Shown: piece after piece, positions 46,121 to 58,094 of the stretch
Layout: every line of letters begins with the position of its first letter
Position numbering within the stretch: position 1 is the stretch's first letter
NCBI RefSeq assembly: GCF_020536995.1
Contig: NC_068360.1
Coordinates: 15,250,178 to 15,314,177, forward strand
Origin: Dreissena polymorpha
Lineage: Eukaryota > Mollusca > Bivalvia > Myida > Dreissenidae
DNA: 64,000 nt
Direction: 5' to 3'
The notes under the pieces: model-generated
Databases searched by the model: none
What the model saw: only the letters and a program-made list of their open reading frames with translations
What the model was told of the DNA's origin: nothing
Translations under genes and position numbers: made by a program

Positions 46121-47730
46121 TCATCAATTGATGTCCGTGAACGCTGTCAAGAGTGGTCACAAACTAAATAATCCTGACAAATCTTCATCAATTGATGTCC
46201 GTGAACGCTGTCAAGAGTGGTCACAAACTAAATAATCCTGACAAATCTTCATCAATTGATGTCCGTGAACGCTGTCAAGAGTGGTCACAAACTAAATAAT
46301 CCTGACAAATCTTCATCAATTGATGTCCGTGAACGCTGTCAAGAGTGGTCACAAACTAAATAATCCTGACAAATCTTCATCAATTGACATCCGTGAACGC
46401 TGTCAAGAGTTGTCACAAACTAAATAATCCTGACAAATCTTCATCAATCGATGTCCGTGAACGCTGTCAAGAGTGGTCACAAACTAAATAATCCTGACAA
46501 ATTTTCATCAATTGATGTCCGTGAACGCTGTCAAGAGTGGTCACAAACTAAATAATCCTGACAAATCTTCATCAATTGATGTCCGTGAACGCTGTCAAGA
46601 GTGGTCACAAACTAAATAATCCTGACAAATCTTCATCAATTGATGTCCGTGAACGCTGTCAAGAGTGGTCACAAACTAAATAATCCTGACAAATCTTCAT
46701 CAATTGATGTCCGTGAACGCTGTCAAAAGTGGTCACAAACTAAATAATCCTGACAAATCTTAATCAATTGACATCCGTGAACGCTGTCAAGAGTGGTCAC
46801 AAACTATATAATCCTGACAAATCTTCATCAATTGATGCCCCTGAACACTGTCAAAAGTGGTCACAAACTAAATAATCCTGACAATTATTCGTCAATTGAT
46901 GTCCGTGAACGCTGTCAAAATTGGTCACAAACTAAATAATCCTGACAAATCTTCATCAATTGATGTCCGTGAACGCTGTCAAGAGTGGTCACAAACTAAA
47001 TAGTCCTGACAAATCTTCATCAATTGATATCCGTGAACGCTGTCATGAGTGGTCACAAACTAAATAATCCTGACAAATCTTCATCAATTGACATCCGTGA
47101 ACGCTGTCAAGAGTGGTCACAAACTAAATAATCCTGACAAATCTTCATCAATTGATGTCCGTGAACGCTGTCAAGAGTGGTCACAAACTAAATAATCCTG
47201 ACAAATCTTCATCAATTGATGTCCGTGAACGCTGTCAAGAGTGGTCACAAACTAAATAGTCCTGACAAATCTTCATCAATTGATATCCGTGAACGCTGTC
47301 ATGAGTGGTCACAAACTAAATAATCCTGACAAATCTTCATCAATTGACATCCGTGAACGCTGTCAAGAGTGGTCACAAACTAAATAATCCTGACAAATCT
47401 TCATCAATTGATGTCCGTGAACGCTGTCAAGAGTGGTCACAAACTAAATAATCCTGACAAATCTTCATTATTTGATATCCGTGAACGCTGTCAAGAGTGG
47501 TCACAAACTAAATAATTCTGACAAATCTTCATCAATTGATGTCCGTGAACGCTGTCAAGAGTGGTCACAAACTAAATAATCCTGACAAATCTTCATCAAT
47601 TGATGTCCGTGAACGCTGTCAAGAATGGTCACAAACTAAATAATCCTGACAAATCTTCATCAATTGATGTCCGTGAACGCTGTCAAGAGTGGTCACAAAC
47701 TAAATAATCCTGACAAATCTTCATCAATTG

Positions 47731-48420
47731 ATGCCCCTGAACACTGTCAAGAGTGGTCACAAACTAAATAATCTTGACAATAATTCGTCAATTGATGTCT
47801 GTGAACGCTGTCAAAAGTGGTCACAAACTAAATAATCCTGACAAATCCGCATCAATCGATGTTCCCGAACGCTGTCAAGAGTGGTCAAAAACTAAATAAT
47901 ACTGACAAATCTTCATCAATTGATGTCCGTGAACGCTGTCAAGAGTGGTCACAAACTAAATAATTCTGACAAATCTTCATCAATTGATGTCCGTGAACGC
48001 TGTCAAGAGTGGTCACAAACTAAATAATCCTGACAAATCTTCATCAATTGATGTCCGTGAACGCTGTCAAGAGTGGTCACAAACTATATAATCCTGACAA
48101 ATCTTCATCAATTGATGTCCGTGAACGCTGTCAAGAGTGGTCACAAACTAAATAATCCTGACAAATCTTCATCAATTGATGTCCGTGAACGCTGTCAAGA
48201 GTGGTCACAAACTAAATAATCCTGACAAATCTTCATCAATTGATGCCCCTGAACACTGTCAAGAGTGGTCACAAACTAAATAATCTTGACAATAATTCGT
48301 CAATTGATGTCTGTGAACGCTGTCAAAAGTGGTCACAAACTAAATAATCCTGACAAATCCGCATCAATCGATGTTCCCGAACGCTGTCAAGAGTGGTCAA
48401 AAACTAAATAATACTGACAA
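47731..48420 (+). repeat. Higher-order repeat, 512-bp period, at the right end of the satellite
   Basis: The variant series GATGCCCCTGAACACTG, AATAATTCGTCAATTGATG, CCGCATCAATCGATG and GTTCCCGAACGC occurs near 47731-47890 and again 512 bases later (8 x 64). Confidence 0.9.
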
Positions 48421-48449
48421 ATCTTCATCAATTGATGTCCGTGAAAGCT

Positions 48450-49174
48450 GGTGAGCGCTTAAGAGCCTTAATGGATGGGCCATCATAATGAACGATAACA
48501 TAAGGGCATATTGTGCTAGCTTCTTTTATGGGGATGGTTTTTCATTTATGTTAAAAAATGTTTTCATCAATCTTACATTTAAAAAAACATAGCGTGAACA
48601 ATATTGTCCAGTTTACTTTTTTATATTAGAGTTATTGTAAACTCAAAAACAAACATTGTTCTTATCAATCTTACATTAAAAATAGCCTGATTAATATTTT
48701 CAGTTTACTATCTTATATTAGAGTTGATGTAAACTAGTGTCAGACGTGATTAATAACTGTGATTAATAACTGTAGATTCAATCACGCCTGATATTGTTTC
48801 ATCGATGTCGATGTTTACAGTTTTAAACTGTGTTTAGCATCAATGGTTTACTGGTTTTAATTGTTTGAATGGTTATTGGCGTAGACTATTATTATGGAGC
48901 TTATCAATAATAAGCACTGCATCTTTTTTTTAAGCTACACGTAAATCGATTATACGGATTTCCTTTGATACATGCTTGGTATTGTAAACTTGAAACGAAA
49001 TTGAATTAATAAAGTCGTGGTACTGTGCAGCAAAAGTTCCCACATGGAATCTTCGTCTTTAATGTCATTGGGCTTGTTTTGCTCAAGTAAAACTGTCGTA
49101 TAATGTTAAGTTAGTGTGTTATGTGTGTTTTTTTTCTACGGATTTAATTATCCGACGGCATGACTGAACCAACC
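48450..49174. other. Right flank of the satellite
   Basis: AT-rich. A short local repeat (TTTACTTTTTTATATTAGAGTT / TTTACTATCTTATATTAGAGTT region, quoted loosely) lies near 48612 and 48706, and GTGATTAATAACT occurs twice near 48747. No gene. Confidence 0.45.
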
Positions 49175-49495
49175 TTGACTGGCCGCATTGATAAGGCTTA
49201 AAAACTGTTAAACACGGCGAACAATACAATATGGAATAAATAAAAAACATTACAAAATGAAATAATTTTAATGGCAGTGATAACCTTAAGCCTGAATTGG
49301 AGGTTTGTGCTGCAGAGAGTTCAGATTAAGATTTGACTGATTTACCTCCCTTGACACAAGTTTACTTGTTGATAAAAATATATAATTCATCAAAGATGTA
49401 TCGTGTGCATTCGTATTTGTCGCCCTTCAAATATAAACATGTTAAGATCGCAAAAATAGTTATATTTTAATGGGGTTTAAAGCACAGCGAATATT
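49175..49495 (+). repeat. 320-bp dispersed repeat, copy 2
   Basis: Same family as 21994-22320. The shared start CTGGCCGCATTGATAAGGCT and shared end ATATTTTAATGGGG set its limits. Confidence 0.85.
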
Positions 49496-49619
49496 TACAC
49501 GCTAGTTATTTACAGTCATCGCGTATTGTAATGTAACCATATATCAGAAATATTTCAATGGGTCGTAAAACGGTACAGATGCACATTTTATTTACAATGA
49601 CTGTACATTAAAAGGTCAC

Positions 49620-49842
49620 AGACAATGGTCTCACTTTCCGCCTAAACTGGCTTTTCGCTAAACAAAAACAACCTTTAAAAGAGAAATACCATACAATCTA
49701 AAAGTTTCGTTCGTTCCTGATTAGTATGTGTAGATTGCACAGGCTAATTTGAGACGAGACTTAACGCACTTAGTCAGATTGCACAGGCTAATCTGGGACG
49801 AGACTTAACGCACTTAGTCATACCCGTTTTTAGAGCTTAGCT
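49620..49842. mobile_element. Palindromic CACAGGCTAAT MITE, copy 1 (5'-shortened)
   Basis: The right arm of a long inverted-repeat element: GACTTAACGCACTTAGTCA-type end, TTGCACAGGCTAATCTGGGA core, and CTCACTTTCCGCCTAAACTG at the left. A 44-base piece, AGATTGCACAGGCTAAT ... ACGCACTTAGTC, is duplicated in tandem (49732 and 49776). Confidence 0.7.
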
Positions 49843-50740
49843 CATTTGTTTATTGACCGATAAATCGTGTTACATCTTACATAATTTGACTCATATTTGC
49901 GGTGCAAATTATAGTTATACGTTGAGAAGGCTGAATCACCCAGAAACATGCTACATGTTGTGTTCGCTGTGGTTTTCTTTGTCAATATCAGCACTCGTAA
50001 TTGAACTTTATTCAATATAATTAACTTACCATCTAACATCTAAGATGTGTTTGTCACATTCGTAAATATAATAACCAAAACAAATGGACTTCTGCAACGC
50101 TCCAATGCAGACAGCAAAGTAATTCGTGTACATGTACACATGTATGTACTTTAATTGTGAACCGATTACTATAGCTTGAAATAGATTTACATAAAAAAGA
50201 ATGGCTAAATGATGATATACACGAACAAAAAAGATATCGTCTTGTTAAAAGGTCAATGTCTTATTACACTAAGGTCAATGACTAATTACTCTAACAAATA
50301 GTAGGGAGTGCAAAATAATAGAATTCGACTTGCGCTGCTGGAGTTTAAATGCAATTCACAATCACTAATCATATGAATCGATGACGTCAAAAGCTTCGCT
50401 GTGTTATGGTTAAGTCAGTTTAATGACCAAACAAGTCAGTTCTTTGTAGAAGAACAAAAGCTTTTTGATCGGAAAGATCCCGTGCACTAAAAATTGATAC
50501 CTATTCGTGTGTTTTTTTTCCTAGCTGTTCACTAATCTGACACGGTACGAGCACGATTTATACCTTTTTCTAAATATTGTTGAATGGGTCTGAATACATA
50601 AGTACATGCACCCGACCTTAAAATAAATTAAATTGTCAGGCAGTAACGTTCAATAGAGATCGAAGAATGTAGTGTTTACCTATGTTGTCTATTAAGTAAA
50701 AAATAGCCCCACTTCCAGTGCAGAACATGCCACTATGTTA
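49843..50740 (+). repeat. Tandem module Q, copy 1
   Basis: A block of about 900 bases that recurs, diverged, at 53125-53690, 54440-55480 and 58095-58980. Markers are TTTATTGACCGATAAATCG, ATGTGTTTGTCA, GAAATAGAT, AAAAGGTCAATG, ATATGAATCGATGACGTCA, GGTACGAGCACGATTTA and GTTCAATAGAGATCGAA. No reading frame is shared among copies, so the block is not protein-coding. Confidence 0.75.
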
Positions 50741-50996
50741 TGTTTACAAAGACCAATTTTTAACCAGAAAAGTAATAGCGTGTGGTGTTTTTCCTCGTGG
50801 CTGCGTATTGTTGCCGCATGCCGCAAACGATTTTAAATGAAAAAATGTGAAGGGAGAAAAGGCTGGATTTTTTTTTCATTTAAAACCTATGTTTTGCTTT
50901 AAAAAATATTAATTAGTTTAGTTTAAACCTTTTTATACCCAGCTCGATTGCTTCGAAAGCTTTAAGCTTATATAAACGCTCCCGAGTCCGTTTCTT

Positions 50997-51118
50997 GGCC
51001 CTTGAACCAGTACTTGGTGTCTTTGGGGGAGACAAAAGAACGCTCTCACGTTGGGGATCGAACCCGTTACATCCCGGTCGCTAGGCGGACACCATATCCA
51101 TAACACAACGGCGACCTG
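50997..51118 (-). repeat. tRNA-derived SINE
   Basis: The minus strand reads TTATGGATATGGTGTCCGCC, TAGCGACCGGGATGTAACGG and GTTCGATCCCCAACGTGAGA. GGGTTCGATCCCC is a near-perfect Pol III B box, and the preceding part is tRNA-like with an A-box region. The 3' part has CTTTTGTCTCCCCCAAAGAC. This is the best preserved SINE here. A tRNA gene is unlikely because the cloverleaf does not close and the tail is SINE-like. Confidence 0.75.
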
Positions 51119-51689
51119 TAATTATTATTAATTAATTACAGTATGAATTTACTTATACATTGTGGATTGTGAAACAGTGACAAAACACATAACTTTCTAA
51201 TCTTCTCGCTACACTGTGAATAAACGCGCGCATACCGATTATTTCATCTAGTATACGGAGCAAAATAATGCCATTTTCATCTAAACAAAAACAACAAAAG
51301 ACTTCACATTCATTTATAAAAACGAAGAAGCTATATGACATCTTAAAAGACGATACTTAAGTGAATGCTTTATTCTAGTACACACATACAATATAAAAAA
51401 TGTGTATGTTTTGTGTAAATGTAGTTATAAAGTTCATCAGCATATATTAAGATAATGTTTCATAACTTTGTGAAGAAATCATAAGCATGTAACTATTTGT
51501 AGTTTGATGAAGCGAATTCATTCAAGTTTATTTACATATTTAACATCCCAAATTTAATTAAGATCTACTGTTAAAAAGGTTTATTAAGAATAATTATTGA
51601 ACACTTCATACAAATATGGTGTTACTATATGTAGAAATAAACAATTGACAAAATGCCTGATCACATGATCGTATACAGGGCGGACCGAA
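51119..51689. other. Stretch without recognised feature
   Basis: AT-rich. Minus-strand open frames of about 60 codons have no recognisable domain. Confidence 0.4.
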
Positions 51690-52860
51690 GGAGTCATCGG
51701 CCTTGCGTCGCAACAAAGCACATCGAGCTAAATAACAAACAAGATTACGTAGATTTTGAAGTAATTCATTAAGTGTTTTATTTATGCGCAAAGGTAATCG
51801 TTTTGATAATAGTTTTATTCTGTTGATAGCAAAACACGAACTATTTGTGTTGGTTCATATTTACAAGCTAGTCCTTAACCTGAATTGTTTATTAAAATGC
51901 AACGATTTATCAGACAGAGTATCAAAGAATCGCACAATGGTACGCAGGCATACTTAATAAAGTGATAACGGCTGTTAATTAAAAAGGTCGCAGACAATGC
52001 TCTGATCCAGCTTTCACATATGCTTTATTGAAATAGATATAATAAATCGAAGTCTATAAACACGCCATATACCAATAAAACAGACAGAACAGAACAGTAC
52101 TTTATTCGCATTCAAAGGTTACAAAACAGTGACATTTAAAGAAAACATTATGTGAACTTATTTATCAGAGAATTACACAAAATCAAACAAATAGTAGTAT
52201 ATACGATAAATCACAAACATCAAACACACATTAGTATATACGATAAATCATAGAATATCATGTGGGAAAGTGGTTGTTATGAGAAGAGTCTCGAGTAGAG
52301 GGTCAGTAACGAAATGGTTATTTGAACAATATATTGTCTATAAAGAAACACAATAAATAGCTTTGGAACCAGTAGGTATTAAATAATTAATAGGTACGTA
52401 TGTGAATACGCTCCAATTACAAAAGTAGGATTAATTATTTACAACTACAACATTTATTATAATAATACTTCAAGCAAAAGTAACAAAAACAACCACAATT
52501 AATACTTGACGATAAATTACACGTTAAATACAATAAAAGATGTTATCAGACCTAACTGTGCATATATATCAAAGGATCGCACAATAATATACACTCATAC
52601 TTTTTACGTAATTTTATTATTCTAAAAAATATGGGCAGAAAATGATCTGACCTGTATTTACTTTTTACTTCATTGAAACACATGCTTTATATTGGAGTCC
52701 TAAGTAACGCCATGTAACGGATGCTTCATAAGAAATGATAAACAATACCTTTTTCTTTGTCTTTCAATAAACAATAATACTAATGTCTTATGTTTAAGAC
52801 TTAAGCAAGGACGTTTTGGTCGGATGAGTTTCATACCAGCGCATAAGATAACAAAAAACA
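51690..52860 (+). repeat. Tandem module P, copy 2 (interrupted)
   Basis: A block marked by ATTACGTAGATTTT, GTTGATAGCAAA, TATCAAAGAATCGCACAAT, AAAAGGTCGCAGACAATG and CTTTATTGAAAT. It is found again at 53700-54060 and 57340-57700. A partial second P copy starts near 52540. Between them, about 52077-52540, is a different sequence starting ACAGACAGAACAGAACAGTA that looks like the minus-strand end of a retroposon. Confidence 0.65.
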
Positions 52861-53124
52861 CGAACCTCATAATGGAAAAACGGGGCTTAATGCATTTGCA
52901 TAAACTGTCGTCCTAGATTCGACTGTGCAGTTCGCATTCACAAATCAGGGACGACACTTTCCGTCTAGACTGGATGTAAGCTTAACGGAGACTGCCTTTT
53001 AACGAAAAATATCGTAAAAGCGGAACGTGTCGTTCCTGATAAAGATATGCAGACTGCACATGATAATCTGGGGCGAGGCTTAATGCATATAAATTAAGCC
53101 TAGTTCTCCGAGCGAGGCTAACTC
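52861..53124. mobile_element. Palindromic CACAGGCTAAT MITE, copy 2
   Basis: An inverted-repeat element with GGGGCTTAATGCATTTGCAT at the left and GCTTAATGCATATAAATTAA at the right. The inner arms contain GGGACGACACTTTCCG and GCGGAACGTGTCGTTCCTG. It lies at the P/Q boundary of the tandem module. Confidence 0.75.
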
Positions 53125-53690
53125 GTTCATAGATCGAACAATCATGTTCTCATATTACATTATGGAACCCATATTTACCATTAAAATTTTATTCAATTGA
53201 CAATTCCGTCCCAAAAAAAGAATACATTTTGTGTTCGCTCGGTATGTTTTGTCAATAAAGAAATCAGCACACATTATTTAATCATATTCAATATAATTGA
53301 CGTATCATCGATCATCTGAAATGTGTTTCACAGTTTCGTAAATATGAAAACTAAAACAGTTGAACTTCTGAACAGTCACCGACGCGCACAGCAAATCAAT
53401 CAGCGTGTACATATTCTCAGTTATGTACTTAAATTGTCACCCGATTTATATAGCCTGAAATAGATCAATGCAAATAATGAATTTCAAAATGGTGGTATAC
53501 AATGAACACATAATAGTTGTAAAGATATCAATTTACTAAAAGGTCAATGTTTAATTACCCTGACGAAACATTTACACAGTACAAGCTAATTATATTCGAC
53601 TAGAGCTTTTAAGGTTTGAACAACTATTCACAAGCGTTATACGACACCAATCATATGAATCTATGACGTCGTAATAAGCTTTAAAGACAC
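53125..53690 (+). repeat. Tandem module Q, copy 2 (shortened)
   Basis: Matches module Q copy 1 from the start to the ATATGAATCTATGACGTCG marker, then passes directly into P at about 53700. The GGTACGAGCACGATT part is missing. Confidence 0.7.
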
Positions 53691-54184
53691 GGATACGTGC
53701 CGATAAGCAGGCGATGTCGATGACAAACGAAATAACGTAGATTTTCAAGTGCTTAATTATTTGTTTTATTCATATGTGACGCCCTGCAAAAATAATCATT
53801 TTATTCCGTTCATAGCAAACAACGAAATAGTTATGTGGAAGTGAAGCACATTGAATATTTTTTGATATACGAAACTGATAAACGACAGCATGTCCCTGAA
53901 AAATGATTTAAATGCAAACATGCATTAGACTTAACCATTTATCAAGGGATCGTACGATTCTACACATCCGCACGCACACGCCTCATTACGTAATAAATGT
54001 TGTAAATTAAAAGGTCGCATCCTATAAAGTGGAGTTCAAAGAAACGAAACCTAACAATAACAGATAAAATCAAAGAAACCATTGCCATTTTGTCGGTCGC
54101 TAAACACTTCTACGGATTGTCTAGTGTGAATGAATTCAGCAACGTGAGTTTGAACGGATGAAATTCATTCTGGGCAGCGAATCA
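53691..54184 (+). repeat. Tandem module P, copy 3
   Basis: Carries AATAACGTAGATTTTCAAG, CATAGCAAACAACGAAATAG, ATCAAGGGATCGTACGATTC and TTAAAAGGTCGCA in the same order as the other P blocks. Confidence 0.65.
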
Positions 54185-54440
54185 GCTAACAAAACAACCG
54201 AGCCTCGCTCTGGAAAAACGGTCGCATAAAGTTTCATCCCAGATTAAACTGCACAGTCCAAACAGGCTTATAAAAAATGACACGTTCCGCCTTAGCTGGA
54301 ATTTTGTTTAGGAAACACTTCCTTTAAAACGAAAACTAACATAAAAGAGGAAAACGTCATTTCTGACTAGCCTGTGCTGACTCCACAGGCTTTTCTGAGC
54401 GACACTTTACGAACATGCATATAGCTCCGTTTTCACAAAG
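54185..54440. mobile_element. Palindromic CACAGGCTAAT MITE, copy 3
   Basis: Left CGGTCGCATAAAGTTTCATC, inner GACACGTTCCGCCTTAGCTG and GCCTGTGCTGACTCCACAGG, right GACACTTTACGAACATGCAT. The most diverged full-length copy. Confidence 0.7.
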
Positions 54441-55480
54441 CAAGATTCACTATTCATTATTATTAACTTATTTTTTAATATCTGAAATTTGTTTGTAAGT
54501 TGCATGCATGTAAATGCTAACGCTGTAGATTACACCACTACCAAAAATAGATCTGTGATAATGTTTAGACATAGTCATTAATGTTCCAGTTCTCCAGTTC
54601 CATATCTCTCTTACAAAGTTTCTGTCTAAGATAAATGTTGTTTGGTCTATGTAACGACCACCTGGTATGCTTGAGTATTGTTGTTGAAAGTGATAAGTTG
54701 CATACAAACTAGCCAATTTCTGCTTGATGTTAGAGCTTCCGTATATATTATTACGCAATCTTTCTACTCTCGCGTACCGTTACTGCATTCTATATTATTG
54801 GGCCTTATTAAATTTGTTTTATACAATGTGTCCGACGCGCGTATCAAAGTATTTTACGTGAACATAAACACACATCCATGTACTTAAACTGTCAATCGAG
54901 ATTGTATAATCCGAAATAGATCAATACAAAACATGAAAAAAAATGTTGGTATATAATTAACACGAAATATTTGTAAAGATATCACATGGCTTAAAGGTCA
55001 AGTTATAATTACCCTGACAAAACTATAGGAAGTACAAAATTATTGAATCAATTAGCGCTATTGATAGTTTAAATGCTTTTCACAAGCGTTATAATACACG
55101 CACGATATGAATCTCTGACGTCGCAAACTGTGTTGTGGTTACGACAGCTGAGTGGCAAAACAAGTCCGTTTTCCACAATAGCGAGACAAATGCTACTTGA
55201 TCAAAATAATTCCAATTATTGATAATTGATCTTATCCGTGTGCTCAATTCTAAAGCAGTTCAATTTACCGGCATGGTACGAGCACGATTTAGACCTACAT
55301 TTTACGTATTTCAAAATTGTTGTAGACTGGTTGTGAATAAAATGTCATGACCTCATAATAACTTTAAACTACTCGGGAGAAACGTTCAATAGAGATCGAA
55401 TCCCCATGACGTTTTTTGATCACAATTACAAAACAGTCTCGCATTCAGAGCAGAACTTTCCAATATGTTATGTTTCACGG
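54441..55480 (+). repeat. Tandem module Q, copy 3
   Basis: Markers in order: CGAAATAGATCAATACAAA, AAAGGTCAAGTTATAATTAC, ATATGAATCTCTGACGTCG, GGTACGAGCACGATTTAGAC and GTTCAATAGAGATCGAA. An unrelated segment of about 350 bases replaces its first part. Confidence 0.7.
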
Positions 55481-56190
55481 ATTAAGTGCTCCAATTTATT
55501 ATAATGTGGTGTTTTGGTATTTTTATATTTTAAAGATGCTGAATTGTAAAACTATAGACACGTTTGCTAATAGAAATTATTCAATATGGCTAGCATGTAT
55601 GTATATATACTTGAAGGTATTTATATATTTTTGATGGAAAGTGAAATATTTCTAAAATCATATTTGTTATTGATACATATACACACATTTATGGAAAGAT
55701 ACTGATTCAGCATCTTGAAGAAATAATATTTCTAATAGTATATAATAATATTATTAACAGTGTGTTGTCGGATAAGTAATTATTAGGAGCAAAGATGCGT
55801 ATGCGCTATGTGGGGAAAATGAAATGCATGACAACAACAGTTTTCTATATTCTGGTCATCTTCCTGCAAGGTTTTTTCACCCGCGCCTACCTTGGCGTCA
55901 TTTTCATGTATACAAATGAAGCAAATTACGTCAAGCGTATCTATAAAATCATAAAAAAACGCAATATGACGTAATTTAAAGCGATAATTTACCAAAAAAG
56001 CAGAACTGAAATATCACGCCCCTTGACCTTGAATGTTGACCTCTGACCAAGGAGCATGAGATTGTGAGTGGCAAAACAGTACTTATCCAAAGTAATATAC
56101 ACATCCTTCCAGGCATGTTACAATCACACATGAGAAATACAAGTAAAAGTTAAATTACGTTTTCATTTTGATACATGTAGTTATATATTG
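55481..56190. other. Stretch without recognised feature
   Basis: AT-rich; no gene or repeat recognised. Confidence 0.4.
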
Positions 56191-56193
56191 TAT

Positions 56194-56440
56194 CACCATA
56201 TATCTCACCTCCTACAAAAATGCCCTTATGCGATTGGCTAAGAGCGGTCACGTGCCCATGGTGTATTTTCCATACACCCCGAGTAATCGAGTGGTCAGTT
56301 GAGATATAATCGTTACATATAATCGAAATATACATCCTCAGTACGTTCATACCATACTCGAGCTTCGCTCCCGTATGGTATGACATTACTGAGGGTGCAT
56401 ATCCCATACACCATCAGTTACTATCAATGTAACTAATAGT
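56194..56440. mobile_element. Hairpin element around GAGCTTCGCTC
   Basis: ATCCTCAGTACGTTCATACC followed by ATACTCGAG pairs with CTCCCGTATGGTATGACATT followed by ACTGAGG around a CTTCG loop at 56363-56367. An outer CCATACACC pair lies at 56270 and 56406. This is the same foldback style as the elements at 2.6 and 22.3 kb. Confidence 0.65.
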
Positions 56441-56715
56441 TGTATGCTAATGTTACATATCTCAATGAAGAATCGACGAGTTTGCAAACATTTTGGTAAA
56501 GCGCATTTTGTTTTAAATATCCCGGAAATCTTCTTAACTATTGTACAGTACATAAACCTCTTCAAAATAGTTTTTGTTGAAAAACCTACACTTCTACATT
56601 CTATTTAATTATAAAAACCTGAGCTATGCTTTGTCAAATGCTTTGATATACGGCGATATACGGCGGGTTGAACATGCAATCAGCCCTGCGTCAGAACATA
56701 CGCTTACGAGCTTAA

Positions 56716-56937
56716 CCCATTTTTGCCTAGTGGACTCTCCCATCCTTCTAAATAAGATCAATTTATTTCCAAAATTAGGGATGTCTAGTGTATTTATTTC
56801 TTTATTTAGAATATTTATTTCAGAAATTCCTATAAGCAAACAGCGCAGACCCTGTTGAGATGTTGCATTATGTGGCCTCTTATCTGGGTCTACGCTGTTT
56901 GCCAAGGCCTGTTTTCGAGACACTAGGCATAAATGGG
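56716..56937. mobile_element. piggyBac-type MITE, copy 3
   Basis: 222 bases flanked by TTAA on both sides (56712-56715 and 56938-56941). Ends are CCCATTTTTGCCTAG and CTAGGCATAAATGGG. The interior matches copy 1, but the central hairpin is decayed (GATGTTGCATTATGTGGC). Confidence 0.92.
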
Positions 56938-57339
56938 TTAAGTTATTTAATTTTATTATTTAATTGGACCGATTATGCTACGCCAGGTGTTATGAACTTC
57001 CGACCCGCTTACCGTTGCATCATCGTAAAATATGCAATATATTTGCTCAAATAAAATCACAAAAAATATTATTATAAAAGGCTTCACCAACCTGTCGATA
57101 CATTAGCGAGATATGTGATTGAAAATTTAAGTTAGAATTGTAATTGCTATTAGCCGTCATCAAGGGATCTATTAAAGGTACGAAGGATGAAGCACAACTG
57201 TTGTTATAACACGCAATCGGCCGATAGCATGTTTTTGCGTGATACGAATAACTTATTGCTGTAAAAGCTAAAATTCACCTATTGTGACTTTCAAAAGAGC
57301 CCTTCGATGATGTTCCTTTTAAAAGCTTTTAAGAAACGG

Positions 57340-57850
57340 ATGCGTGCTTAATAGGTAGGGATGACAAACACAATTACGTAGATTGTAATCGTTTAATTCG
57401 TTTGATAGCAAACAAAGAAATAATTGTGTCGGGTTACAGCACAGTTAATATTAACTGTTATACGACACTCTTATCCGATACGTTAGTCCTTAACCTTGAA
57501 GACATTTATAACCATATGTCAGAGGTCATCATATCTCATAAAATCTCACAATACACAAGGCCTACCCACACGAACATATAATTACGTGCTAATTACCATC
57601 AATTAAAAGGCTGCAGACGATGATCTGATCCGCCTTAATAATAACTTTATTAAAATCCATTCTGTAAATTTGAATTTAAAGAAACGCCTTTTTGCCCATA
57701 ACAGATACTTTTTAAAAAATTCTTGCGTATTTCTTGTTGTACGTCGGTCAATAAACAATACTATGGAGGTTCTGATGTGCATAAATTAAGATATGAGGCT
57801 TTGGACGAATGAGTTTCATACCAGCAAATCATTTTAAAAAAGTTTCTCGT
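57340..57850 (+). repeat. Tandem module P, copy 4
   Basis: Markers CAATTACGTAGATTG, TTTGATAGCAAACAAAGAAA, AATTAAAAGGCTGCAGACG and ATGATCTGATCCGCCTTAAT, in the order seen in copies 2 and 3. The interval 56942-57339 holds nothing recognised. Confidence 0.65.
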
Positions 57851-58094
57851 TCTGGAAAACAGGGGCTTAATGCATGTTGCCATAGATGAGTATGCGCCCT
57901 ACACATGCTAATCAGGGATGACACTTTCCGCCAAAACTGTCTTTTCGCTTAACAGAGACTTATGTTTAAACCAAAATACCATAAACGCGGAAAGTGTCGT
58001 TCCTTATTAGCCTGTGCAGACTGAACAGGCTTATCTGGGACGAGACTTTACGCACATACATTAAGCCCTGTTTTCAAAGCGAGACTCGCTTGTT
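57851..58094. mobile_element. Palindromic CACAGGCTAAT MITE, copy 4 (best preserved)
   Basis: Left TTCTGGAAAACAGGGGCTTA and ATGCATGTTGC. Inner arms are CAGGGATGACACTTTCCGCC and GCGGAAAGTGTCGTTCCTTA, then TTAGCCTGTGCAGACTGAAC. Right CTTTACGCACATACATTAAG and CCCTGTTTTCA. Arms of about 100 bases surround a short AT-rich centre. Confidence 0.8.

Larger units (their letters stand above)
37185..48449 (+). repeat. 64-bp satellite array, about 176 units
   Basis: An 11.3 kb head-to-tail array. The unit reads AATCCTGACAAATCTTCATC, AATTGATGTCCGTGAACGCT, GTCAAGAGTGGTCACAAACT, AAAT. Most units differ by 0-3 bases. Common variants are CATTATTTGATATCC, TTGACATCC, GATGCCCCTGAACACTG, CAATAATTCGTCAATTG and GTCATGAGTGG. 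Occasional 65- or 66-bp units carry GTCAAAAAAC or GAGAGTGG. Higher-order duplications are present. TAA/TAG stops in ACTAAATAATCC and a length not divisible by three rule out a protein repeat. The left edge is graded; the right edge is abrupt (GAAAGCTGGTGAGCGC). Confidence 0.98.

Noticed and set aside
37185-48449. CRISPR-like array
   Set aside because: Units are contiguous with no unique spacers, and the setting is a eukaryotic satellite.
51030-51118. Functional tRNA gene
   Set aside because: The B box is good, but the flanking arms do not close into a cloverleaf and a SINE-type 3' part follows.
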